In this document: one piece after another, positions 46,701 through 60,100 of the stretch
Layout: the number at the start of each line of letters is the position of its first letter
Position numbering within the stretch: the stretch's first letter is position 1
Source: Liolophura sinensis
Taxonomy: Eukaryota; Mollusca; Polyplacophora; Chitonida; Chitonidae
NCBI RefSeq assembly: GCF_032854445.1
Contig: NC_088300.1
Coordinates: 8,804,001 to 8,868,000 of the forward strand
Length of the DNA: 64,000 nt
Direction of reading: 5' to 3'
Program-made: the position numbers and the translations under genes
The notes under the pieces: generated by a model
What the model was told of the DNA's origin: nothing
The model's database searches: none
What the model saw: the letters and a program-made list of their open reading frames with translations, nothing else

Positions 46701-48065
46701 TATCAACTCTGATCAACACAACAACAGTATACATCTCTTCAGATCTGAGCAATACAACAATGTTACACACCTTATCAACTTTGAGCAACACAACAACAGT
46801 ATACACCTCTTCAGATCTGAGCAATACAACAATGTTACACACCTTATCAACTCTGATCAACACAACAACAGTATACACCTCTTCAGATCTGAGCAATACA
46901 ACAATGTTACACACCTTATCAACTTTGAGCAACACAACAACAGTATACACCTCTTCAGATCTGAGCAATACAACAATGTTACACACCTTATCAACTCTGA
47001 TCAACACAACAACTGTATACACTTCTTCAGATCTGAGCAATACAACAATGTTACACACCTTATCAACTTTGAGCAACACAACAACAGTATACACCCCTTC
47101 AGATCTGAGCAATACAACAATGTTACACACCTTATCAACTCTGATCAACACAACAACAGTATACACCTCTTCAGACCTGAACAATACAACCATGTTACAC
47201 ACCTTATCAGCTCTGAGCAACACAACAAAAGTATACACCTCTTCAGACCTGAGCAATACAACAATGTTACACACCTTATCAGCTCTGAGCAACACAACAA
47301 CAGTATACACCTCTTTAGATCCAGGCAACACAACATTGTTACACACCTCATCATCTTTGAGAACACAACAGTACACATCTCATTAGCTCCAAGCAATACG
47401 ACAATGTCATACTCTGATCAACTCTAATCAACTCAACAGTATATTAAACCTCATCCGCTCTGACCAATACAACAGTGTATATGTACACCTTTTCAACCAG
47501 AAGTGCAGATCTGCCGGCACAATATACATGACATTCCATGAGGGGAACACATGATGCTCGTGTGTTTTCTGCAGGTCAGATTACCACTATGTGCAGATTT
47601 GCCCCTTGTAATGTAAATAGCAGCCAACACAAGCATTCCACTCCACAGAAACTTTAACAATCTTAGTAATATGAACTTTCTTTGTGTAAGGTTCCCAAAA
47701 CCTTAACAATTCTTAGTTTTTTTTTTTTTTTCATCCATCATGGTACTGTGTATTGGTACACATACATGTATGTGTAAAGGTTGGATAGAAAAACCTACTC
47801 CTCCAACTGTACATTATTTCTGCCGAAAGGAAGAAGTTTTGTCTACAGTTTCTTATCTGAGCATTTCATCAGCACCATTTGAACTTACATGGACTGTGCT
47901 GTCGCAGGAGGCAATGTATCTCATTGTCTCGACAAAAGCCACGGAAAACACAGACTTCTTGTGGTAGGGATAACTCCACTGACACCTGGACCTGAAATGA
48001 AGAAATATACCATAATTTGTAATAATTAAAACCTGGCAAAACAGCAGGGATGCAATATGTATTTA

Positions 48066-48133
<68 letters not shown>

Positions 48134-51100
48134 GTGCTTGAGGTTAAAGGTCATACTTCACAACTTTTCAGTCATGTAATGACCACGAGTCCTTCGGTGT
48201 GTATACATACATGTGTGGTGTGTGTGTGTACATACATGTGTTGTCTGTCCCCTTGGAACATTGCTCATCCATGCCGATTAACTGCTGCCCTCACTGAAGT
48301 ATTATGCGGAAGACTCGACACATGACACTCCATCAAGGCATATTTTACTGTCAATACGCCAGCCAGTCCTGTTTCCTTGTATTAACCTCTAAGTGCTAAG
48401 TGCAAAGCGAGGAATCAACGAGTACTATTTTTTAATCTCCTTTTCAGATCTCGTAACTTTCAGCCGGACACTTAAATGATTAACCTAGGGGTCAAAATAC
48501 CTCTTGTCTACCTGTCGGCGACAAGTCACCAAAAAATTCACCTTTCGCAGCTACAGGTCGGCGTAATAAGTTTACAATAATGTTTAAGTCAATATTCATG
48601 CATGTCTAAGTTTATGAAGTCTGTATATTTACTTGGCCTTCCCATGATCAAAATGTTCGTCACAAGCCTTCATCATTTTCGGCCCGAACAAGTCAACACT
48701 GTTAGGGCGTCATTTAGGCCATCGTCAACGAACCTATCATATTTACACTTTCAATTCCGAGACCAAATGTACCTTCAACGTTGAAGAATGTGCATAGGTT
48801 ATCATAGCAACAGGAAAACTAAATCTGCAAGAAGCCATTTTCATTTTTCCGCAAGGATCCTCAGCTATGACGGAATGAACAAGTGCAGGTCAACCTGAAC
48901 TACAGAACAGTCATTGCAGAGGAGTGAATCAATCAAAAATGGGAGTGTCACACACAACTCAGGATCGTGTCTCCCATCACTGCATTTGCAGTTGGTGCGA
49001 GTTGCTGGCCACCATCGTACAAATTACATCTTCTTAAGAACAGCGTGAAACACCAGTCAAATAAATAAATAATAAAATGTGAAGTTAATATTTACAGCCC
49101 CAACCTCTTCCTATCCCCCAAAAGTGTACTGCTTTAGAACTGTGTTGTTAACTTTTCTCCCTTGAGGACTGCGCATGGCGTCCCAGGTGTAAAAGGGAGC
49201 ATCTCAAGATGCTTTTCCTCTGTTGTTTCCCTTGAATGGAGAAAGCATGTGCACACAAGTACAGACTGAACTGCTGCAAGTAGGTTTCAATTTGATGATC
49301 GACTGTGCAGAAGTCCCACTCCCAACAGAATATGGAATGCACAGGAAAATTCTACTGAAACCAAATATTCTTGTAATACGGTAGACTAATATTCCCTTGC
49401 CAAGATGGCGATGTTGACGGAAAATAATTTCGCCAAACCGAAATCATATGTTTGTAAATGAAAATGCGACATTTTGTCAGACTGATGGGGACAGGTAGAT
49501 ACCTGTAGGTGAAAGGTACAAAAAAAATCTACCTGTCTCTGTGACAGGCTGTTTAAAAAAAAAACATTCTACCCCTGTTAACCACTTAAATGGTCATCCA
49601 TGGAAGGAATAGTCTGATCATATATATATATGCATGTAATTAACACAGAGGGCACCATGAATTATGACTTTCACTGCTACAGATGGATGCATGGATAATA
49701 TAAAGAGAAATCAGTGTAGTTTGGGGAAGAAATAGTTGTTGACAAACAATGAATTAATTTAAAAACAAATTTAACAAAACAGAACAGTAGATTCAAGTAA
49801 ATATAAACACTGCAGACCAAATTTGAAAACAGTTTCCACTGAAAGACTAACTTACACGGCAGACCCATCACCATCACTACGAAGAGACCATAACTTGACT
49901 GTCTTGTCTTTGCTGGCACTGATGAAGGAGTTCTCATTGTTCATTACACACACAGACCGGATGCTGTTTGAGTGACCTGCAAATACAAACACACAAAACT
50001 GTGACACGAGAGAAAAAGGGGAAACACACATGTGACTGGAGTGCAACAGCATATACAGGGGAAACACACGTGACTGGAGTGCAACAGCATACACAGGGGA
50101 AATACACGTGACTGGAGTGCAACAGCATATATAGGGGAAACACACGTGACTGGAGTGCAACAGCATATATAGTTGAAACACACGTGTGACTGCAATACAA
50201 CAGCATATACAGGGGAAACACACGTGACTGGAGTACAAGAGCATATATAGGGGAAACACAAGTGACTGGAGTACAACAGCATATATAAGGGGAAACACAC
50301 GTGACTGGAGTACAAAAGCATATATAAGGGAAACACGTGACTGGAATACAACAGCACATATAGGGGTAACACACGTGACTGGAATACAACAGCACATATA
50401 GGGGTAACACACATGACTGGAATACAACAGCACATATAGGGGTAACACACGTGACTGGAATACAACAGCACATACAGGGGTAACACACGTGACTGGGGAA
50501 ACACACAAATTCAGACTGCTTGGTCATTCTACCAATACAATATACATGATTTTTTTTTTTTTTACTAAAAGTTCTCTACATTTACTTATTTATTTAATTA
50601 TTGGCACTTTTAAGTCAGGAAATGAACAAATTCTTAGATGTCTTTAAACAGATGTAAATTAACTCTTATCTTCATAAGTGTACAATCATCCAAGCTTCTG
50701 TTGCCATTTATAACAGAACATAAATGTCAGTTAATATCAATCAGGACTCATGTCCGCGTCCACTTATGAATTCAGATTTTTTTTCTCGTCTTCTTTTTTT
50801 CTGTTGCAAAGGCAATAAACCACATCAGTACTTCACAAATAACACCATTATCATACACAGACGCATTCAATTTTGATTTTGGGACCAAAAAAACTGAAAA
50901 AGACATAAATACTGATACTATTCATACGCTGAATCAAGTCCCTAATGTAGACACAAGTAGGTAATCGAGTATAACAAATAACTGTGTACATACATCTATA
51001 TATACATCTGTACATTCACAAGTAAGCAAACTTACCACGGAATGTCTGAAGTTTTATCTGTTTAAAATTAAACATGGTATCCCTTTCACTGAGGCCTGTA

Positions 51101-54100
51101 AGCATAATCAACATACCTGTTTAAATAAACTGATCTCAGAATTGTATTTTCATCCTCTGAAAGCTAATATACGTTGTAACCACATATACGTATACATATT
51201 CTGAATAAACATCACTATCTGTAAGGAATAAAACGAAAAAAAAAACCCACAGAATAGAACAGATTGACGAACAAAATCCAATGGTTGTAACACATTTGAA
51301 TATACAAGTATGTTTTTTTAAGTTTTATTTTATATATGCATGTATTACAATTTTTTTAAGTTCCATTAGTCTTGAGATACTGTTTTGATACTACTGAACT
51401 GAACAACACTACTAAAATTAATCGTATAAATATATATACAGTAATTGATATAGAGCTTGGTATAAAATCTACATTACCTAATTCATGTTCCCAATAGGCC
51501 AACCAGTTGCCCTTCAGGTGGCGTACTGTCTGCTGGTCCATGTCTGTGCTGCAAACAACAGGCAAATCGCAAAATATGATTGAAAAATTACACTCATATA
51601 TCAAAAGGCAACAGGTGACACCACAGCAGGAGTTTCCTAAGCTGGTGACACTGTAAATACTGTTCCCCTGAAACCTGTGTCTGTATAATGTCAATGATTA
51701 CCATCAGAGAAAAACAAACTACTTGTGACTAATACTAGCCATGCTTTACTCTGTTTTCTTCACTGCTCATACCATCACACCCTACCTGCACATGTACACT
51801 TTTCCAGGGACTCATCCCACAAACAGAAACAGCCATATCAGTTTACATGCCTTTTTTAACCCGAACACCCTACTTGTAGGCCATACTTGAAATTTTCACT
51901 TTACATGTGTACACAATGCCAGTTAGTTTTATGGGTTGGGGAAAGTAAGCCACTGAAATTTTACTGGTTACTTGAAATCTTTCTAAAGTATGACATTCAT
52001 GACATTTTCATGGCAAATACATGTAAGTGATCTTCATTAAACGTAAGATTGTGCAGTTCCAAAAGTGCTGTTTACTGCTTACCTTCATTAACTCCCCATT
52101 TGGAGACTATGTCCAAGAATAATACACCTATCAAAGCAACACCATACACCAACAACAGAAAGTATAGTCAGCATTAGTGAGCTCACCATCTGAGTTTCTC
52201 TGGGTCAACACCCAGTATCCCTGAGTGTTTCAGTTTCCTGTTCAGCTGTATATCAGTGACAGGTGTCTCAGTCTCTCCCTGCAGCTGAATTCTGTTCCCT
52301 ACCATGGCCACGTTAGAGCCAATTTCCCCACTCTCAGTCTGCTGCTCAGGGCTGAATGGAGCTGATTTTAGGCCTGAAGTCAGAGGTAGAAACATGCAAG
52401 ACTAATTACACTTGTGTCTTGATTGTAATCAACACATTTGACACATATCATCTGTACAAAGACCTGTTCACTGTACCAGCTCTATATAATGTTCAATGTC
52501 AGAAATGCCACAATTACCTACATGTACATGTACATGTTTAATCAAAGACAGGCATTTAGGCATCTGTTTACATACATATGAAAGGATAAAAAGAGAAAAT
52601 ATGACAATCATTTGAACATGCTGACTACACAACTGTCTATCTCATTGGACAGTTGAGATGTCTTACCTGTGACAGGTGATCCAGGTGTAACATCCACACT
52701 GACATGAGAGACTACACAGCTCACTACACTGCACTAATCATGCTGACTTCACAGCTCTCACTGGACAGTAGATACATCTTACTTGTGAAAGGTGATTCAG
52801 GTGCACCCTCCATACTCACATGAGGCTGACACCTGATCATGCTGACTACATAACTGTCACACAGTGCTGTCTCTCTCAGTGAACAGTTGAGATATCTTAC
52901 CTGTGACAGGTGATCCAGGTGTAACCTCCATACTCACATGAGGCTGACATCTGATCATGCTGACTACATAACTGTCACACAGTGCTGTCTCTCTCAGTGA
53001 ACAGTTGAGATATCTTACCTGTGACAGGTGATCCAGGTGTAACCTCCATACTCACATGAGGCTGACATCTGATCATGCTGACTACATAACTGTCACACAG
53101 TGCTGTCTCTCTCAGTGAACAGTTGAGATATCTTACCTGTGACAGGTGATCCAGGTGTATCATCCACACTGACATGAGAGACTACACAGCTAACTACACT
53201 GCACTAATCATGCTGACTTCACAGCTCTCACTGGACAGTAGATACATCTTACTTGTGAAAGGTGATTCAGGTGTACCCTCCATACTCACATGAGGCTGAC
53301 ACCTGATCATGCTGACTACACAACTGTCACACAGTGCTGTCTCTCTCAGTGAACAGTTGAGATATCTTACCTGTGACAGGTGATTCAGGTGTAACCTCCA
53401 TACTCACATGAGGCTGACACCTGATCATGCTGACTACACAACTGTCACACAGTGACAGGTGATCCAGGTGTATCATCCACACTGACATGAGAGACTACAC
53501 AGCTAACTACACTGCACTAATCATGCTGACTTCACAGCTCTCACTGGACAGTAGATACATCTTACTTGTGAAAGGTGATTCAGGTGTACCCTCCATACTC
53601 ACATGAGGCTGACACCTGATCATGCTGACTACATAACTGTCACACAGTGCTGTCTCTCTCAGTGAACAGTTGAGATATCTTACCTGTGACAGGTGATCCA
53701 GGTGTATCATCCACACTGACATGAGATGACATCTGATCATGCTGACTACACAACTGTCACACAGTGCAGTCTGCCTCAGTGGACAGTTGAGATATCTTAC
53801 CTGTGACAGGTGATTCAGGTGTATCATCCACACTGACATGAGATGACATCTGCTCATGCTGACTACATAACTGTCACACAGTGCTGTCTCTCTCAGTGAA
53901 CAGTTGAGATATCTTACCTGTGACAGGTGATCCAGGTGTATCATCCACACTGACATGAGAGGACATCTGATCATGATGACTACATAACTGTCACACAGTG
54001 CTGTCTCTCTCAGTGAACAGTTGAGATATCTTACCTGTGACAGGTGATTCAGGTGTATCATCCACACTGACATGAGATGACATCTGATCATGCTGACTAC

Positions 54101-57100
54101 ACAACTGTCACACAGTGCTGTCTCTCTCAGTGAACAGTTGAGATATCTTACCTGTGACAGGTGATCCAGGTGTATCATCCACACTGACATGAGATGACAT
54201 CTGATCATGCTGACTACACAACTGTCACACAGTGCAGTCTGCCTCAGTGGACAGTTGAGATATCTTACCTGTGACAGGTGATTCAGGTGTATCATCCACA
54301 CTGACATGAGATGACATCTGCTCATGCTGACTACATAACTGTCACACAGTGCTGTCTCTCTCAGTGAACAGTTGAGATATCTTACCTGTGACAGGTGATT
54401 CAGGTGTATCATCCACACTGACATGAGATGACATCTGATCATGCTGACTACACAACTGTCACACAGTGCAGTCTGCCTCAGTGGACAGTTGAGATATCTT
54501 ACCTGTGACAGGTGATTCAGGTGTATCATCCACACTGACATGAGAGGACATCTGATCATGATGACTACACAACTGTCACACAGCGCAGTCTACCTCAGTG
54601 GACAGTTGAGATATCTTACCTGTGACAGGTGATCCAGGTGTATCATCCACACTGACATGAGAGAACATCTGAACATGTTGACTACATGTACATAACTGTC
54701 ACACAGCGCAGTCTGCCTCAGGGGACAGTTGAGATATCTTACCTGTGACAGGTGATCCAGGTGTATCATCCACACTGACATGAGAGGACATCTGATCATG
54801 TTGACTACATAGCAGACGGATCAAGTCATCATTCTTCAAATGTTGTTCAATATGTATGCTAGGAACAAAGTGTACAAACACATAAAGACTTGATAAAAGA
54901 TAACTTTGAAGTTATTTTACTAACAACTGAACCACTGTAGTAAATGCTTTGGATAGAAACTGATGGATGCTACATGTACAGACATTACAAAACTGTATAG
55001 GAAATTTTGCATTCCTCATGTTTCTTTGCACAAATTATTATGTCAACCTAATTTTTAGTCAATGCTAGGCATAATTTTTCAAAACATAAAACAATTTATT
55101 TTATTTGACTGATTGTTTTTTAAAACCATACTCAAAATTTTTTCATGATGGGAGCCAGTTTTACAGATGGAGGAATCTGGAATGCCTCTGGTAAACAATT
55201 AACCTTTTGTTAAATTCCTTTGCCATGTGTCACGTACAGATATGCACACAATACAGGCGACAGACAAGCGGTCTCCAATGAACACAGGGCTGTGCCAACA
55301 GAGACAGCATCTATGACCATTTATCTTCACCACGGCATCACAATCTGTGAGAAATTCTCAAATTCTCTGTCCAAGGCCAGGTTTAAACCAGTATCTCAAA
55401 AATTAAACAGACAAAATGAGCTGGAAATGTTTCTATGGTTCGCATAAGTTACTAATAACACTGTAGATGTAAGATGAGATACACATCCACATGTACAGTA
55501 CCTGCCAAAGATTCTGCATAATGGAATGTATGAAGTGAAGGCCAGTTCAGGGGAAAAGACTCTTGCTAACTCATCCATTATCCTCTCCTTGTTTGCTGCT
55601 TTAGTCTCGTACTGTTCTTCTGTTGAGAATATATGCATGTGGACAGGTAAAAATTAACAAACTCACAGTTAATGAGTGAGCACATCACACAACATGACAC
55701 CAGGTGACACCATTTGAGTCAGTGTTGCAAACATATCCTACAATTTTGACATATTGTAGCCTACATGTATGCAGAAAAGGCCTTACCCCTCTCATAACAG
55801 TTACAAAAACAGTCTTACCCCTGTCATCGTGTGCAGATGTCTGATTCAACTACCATTCCCTACATAAAATGATATGTACATGTATTTGAAAGGCATTAGC
55901 CCTGTCATCTTGGTCAGGTGTTCAGGTGTCTGATTTAACTATTCTACCCTATATAAATGATATGTATCTTTACATGAAAGGCCACGCCCCTGTCATCTTG
56001 GTCAGGTGCTCAGGTGTCTTATTCAACTACTCTACCCTACATAAATGGTATGTATATGTACATGAAAGGTCATACCCCTGTCATCTTGGTCAGGTGGTCA
56101 GGTGTCTGATTTAACTATTCTACCCTACATAAATGATATGTATCTTTACATGAAAGGTCATACCCCTGTCATCTTGGTCAGGTGCTCAGGTGTCTGATTC
56201 AACTACTCTACCCTACATAAATGGTATGCATATGTACATGAAAGGTCATACCCCTGTCATCTTGGTCAGGTGCTCAGGTGTCTTATTCAGCTACTCTACC
56301 CTACATAAATGGTATGTACATGTACATGAAAGGTCATACCCCTGTCATCTTGGTCAGGTGCTCAGGTGTCTTATTCAACTACTCTACCCTACATAAATGG
56401 TATGTATATGTACATGAAAGGCCACGCCCCTGTCATCTTGGTCAGGTGCTCAGGTATCTTCTTCAACTACTCTACCCTACATAAATGGTATGCATATGTA
56501 CATGAAAGGTCATGCCCATGTCATCTTGGTCAGGTGGTCAGGTGTCTTATTCAGCTACTCTACCCTACATAAATGGTATGTACATGTACATGAAAGGCCA
56601 TGCCCATGTCATCTTGGTCAGGTGGTCAGGTGTCTGATTTAACTATTCTACCCTACATAAATGATATGTATCTTTACATGAAAGGCCATACCCCTGTCAT
56701 CTTGGTCAGGTGCTCAGGTGTCTTATTCAACTACTCTACCCTACATAAATGGTATGTATATGTACATGAAAGGTCATGCCCCTGTCATCTTGCTCAGGTG
56801 TCTCATTCAACTACTCTACCCTACATAAATGGTATGTACATGTACATGAAAGGTCATACCCCTGTCAGGTGGTCAGGTGTCTGATTCAACTATTCTACCC
56901 TACATAAATGGTATGTATATGTACATGAAAGGTCATACCCCTGTCATCTTGGTCAGGTGCTCAGGTGTCTTATTCAACTACTCTACCCTACATAAATGGT
57001 ATGTATATGTACATGAAAGGTCATACCCATGTCATCTTGGTCAGGTGTTCAGGTGTCTGATTTAACTATTCTACCCTATATAAATGATATGTAGATGTAC

Positions 57101-60100
57101 ATGAAAGGCCATACCCCTGTCATCTTGTGTAGGTTTCCAGGTGTCTCATTTAACAACTCTACCCTGCATAAATGGATTGTATATGTACATCAAAGGCCTT
57201 ACCCCTGTTATCTTGGCCAGGCGTTCAGGTGTCTGATTTAACTATTCTACCCTATATAAATGATATGTATCTTTACATGAAAGGCCACGCCCCTGTCATC
57301 TTGGTCAGGTGCTCAGGTGTCTTATTCAACTACTCTACCCTACATAAATGGTATGTATATGTACATGAAAGGCCATGCCCCTTTCATCTTGGTCAGGTGC
57401 TCAGGTGTCTCATTCAACTACTCTACCCTACATAAATGGTATGTACATGTACATGAAAGGTCATACCCCTGTCATCTTGGTCAGGTGCTCAGGTGTCTTA
57501 TTCAACTACTCTACCCTACATAAATGGTATGTATATGTACATGAAAGGCCATGCCCCTGTCATCTTGCTCAGGTGTCTCATTCAACTACTCTACCCTACA
57601 TAAATGGTATGTACATGTACATGAAAGGTCATACCCCTGTCATCTTGGTCAGGTGCTCAGGTGTCTTATTCAACTACTCTACCCTACATAAATGGTATGT
57701 ATATGTACATGAAAGGTCATGCCCCTGTCATCTTGCTCAGGTGTCTCATTCAACTACTCTACCCTACATAAATGGTATGTACATGTACATGAAAGGTCAT
57801 ACCCCTGTCAGGTGGTCAGGTGTCTGATTCAACTATTCTACCCTACATAAATGGTATGTATATGTACATGAAAGGTCATACCCCTGTCATCTTGGTCAGG
57901 TGCTCAGGTGTCTTATTCAACTACTCTACCCTACATAAATGGTATGTATATGTACATGAAAGGTCATACCCCTGTCATCTTGGTCAGGTGCTCAGGTGTC
58001 TCATTCAACTACTCTACCCTACATAAATGGTATGTATATGTACATGAAAGGTCATACCCCTGTCATCTTGGTCAGGTGCTCAGGTATCTTCTTCAACTAC
58101 TCTACCCTACATAAATGGTATGTATATGTACATGAAAGGTCATACCCCTGTCATCTTGGTCAGGTGCTCAGGTGTCTTATTCAACTACTCTACCCTACAT
58201 AAATGGTATGTATATGTACATGAAAGGTCATACCCCTGTCATCTTGGTCAGGTGCTCAGGTGTCTTATTCAACTATTCTACCCTACATAAATGGTATGTA
58301 TATGTACATGAAAGGTCATACCCCTGTCATCTTGGTCAGGTGCTCAGCTGTCTTATTCAACTACTCTACCCTACATAAATGGTATGTATATGTACATGAA
58401 AGGTCATACCCCTGTCAGGTGGTCAGGTGTCTGATTCAACTATTCTACCCTACATAAATGGTATGCATATGTACATGAAAGGTCATACCCCTGTCATCTT
58501 GGTCAGGTGGTCAGGTGTCTTATTCAACCACTCTACCCTACATAAATGGTATGTATATGTACATGAAAGTTCATACCCCTGTCATCTTGGTCAGGTGCTC
58601 ATCTGTCTGATCCAACTATTCTACCCTACATAAATGGTATGTATATGTACATGAAAGGCCATGCCCCTGTCATCTTGGTCAGGTGCTCAGGTGTCTGATT
58701 TAACTATTCTACCCTATATAAATGATATGTATCTTTACATGAAAGGCCACGCCCCTGTCATCTTGGTCAGGTGCTCAGGTGTCTTATTCAACTACTCTAC
58801 CCTACATAAATGGTATGTATATGTACATGAAAGGCCATGCCCCTTTCATCTTGGTCAGGTGCTCAGGTGTCTCATTCAACTACTCTACCCTACATAAATG
58901 GTATGTACATGTACATGAAAGGCCACGCCCCTGTCATCTTGGTCAGGTGTTCAGGTGTCTTATTCAACTACTCTACCCTACATAAATGGTATGTATATGT
59001 ACATGAAAGGCCATGCCCCTGTCATCTTGCTCAGGTGTCTCATTCAACTACTCTACCCTACATAAATGGTATGTATATGTACATGAAAGGTCATACCCCT
59101 GTCATCTTGGTCAGGTGCTCAGGTGTCTTATTCAACTACTCTACCATACATAAATGGTATGTATATGTACATGAAAGGTCATACCCCTGTCATCTTGGTC
59201 AGGTGCTCAGGTGTCTGATTCAACTATTCTACCCTACATAAATGGTATGTATATGTACATGAAAGGTCATACCCCTGTCATCTTGGTCAGGTGGTCAGGT
59301 GTCTGATTCAACTATTCTACCCTACATAAATGGTATGTATATGTACATGAAAGGTCATACCCCTGTCATCTTGGTCAAGTGGTCAGGTGTCTGATTCAAC
59401 TATTCTACCCTACATAAATGGTATGTATATGTACATGAAAGGTCATACCCCTGTCATCTTGGTCAGGTGGTCAGGTGTCTTATTCAACTACTCTACCCTA
59501 CATAAATGGTATATATATGTACATGAAAGGTCATACCCCTGTCATCTTGGTCAGGTGGTCAGGTGTCTGATTCAACTATTCTACCCTACATAAATGGTAT
59601 ATATATGTACATGAAAGGTCATACCCCTGTCATCTTGGTCAGGTGGTCAGGTGGTCAGGTGTCTCATTTAACTACTCTAGCCTGCATAAATGGATTGTAT
59701 ATGTACATCAAAGGCCTTACCCCTGTCATCTTGTGCAGGTGCTCAGGTGTCTCATTTAACTACTCTACCCAACATAAATGTTGCAAACATATCCTACAAT
59801 TTTGACATATTGTAGCCTACATGTACGCAGAAAAGGCCTTACCCCTCTCATAACAGTTACAAAAACAGTCTTACCCCTGTCATCGTGTGCAGATGTCTGA
59901 TTCAACTACCATTCCCTACATAAAATGATATGTACATGTATTTGAAAGGCATTAGCCCTGTCATCTTGGTCAGGTGTTCAGGTGTCTGATTTAACTATTC
60001 TACCCTACATAAATGATATGTATCTTTACATGAAAGGTCATACCCCTGTCATCTTGGTCAGGTGCTCAGGTGTCTTATTCAACTACTCTACCCTACATAA

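Noticed and set aside
46645-47427. Open frames of 243 and 255 codons on opposite strands
   Set aside because: They run through the 72-bp repeat, whose length is a multiple of three, and their proteins are simple iterations of one unit. Neither has a start context or domain. They are by-products of the array.
49852-50527. Three cysteine-rich minus-strand open frames of 186-218 codons
   Set aside because: They are the intron 10 minisatellite read in three frames, partly running into exon 11. The cysteines come from one short repeated word.
53507-54559. 350-codon minus-strand open frame
   Set aside because: It is the 117-bp array read in a frame other than that of exon 7. It would not be entered by the exon 7 splice pattern and shows only repeated units.
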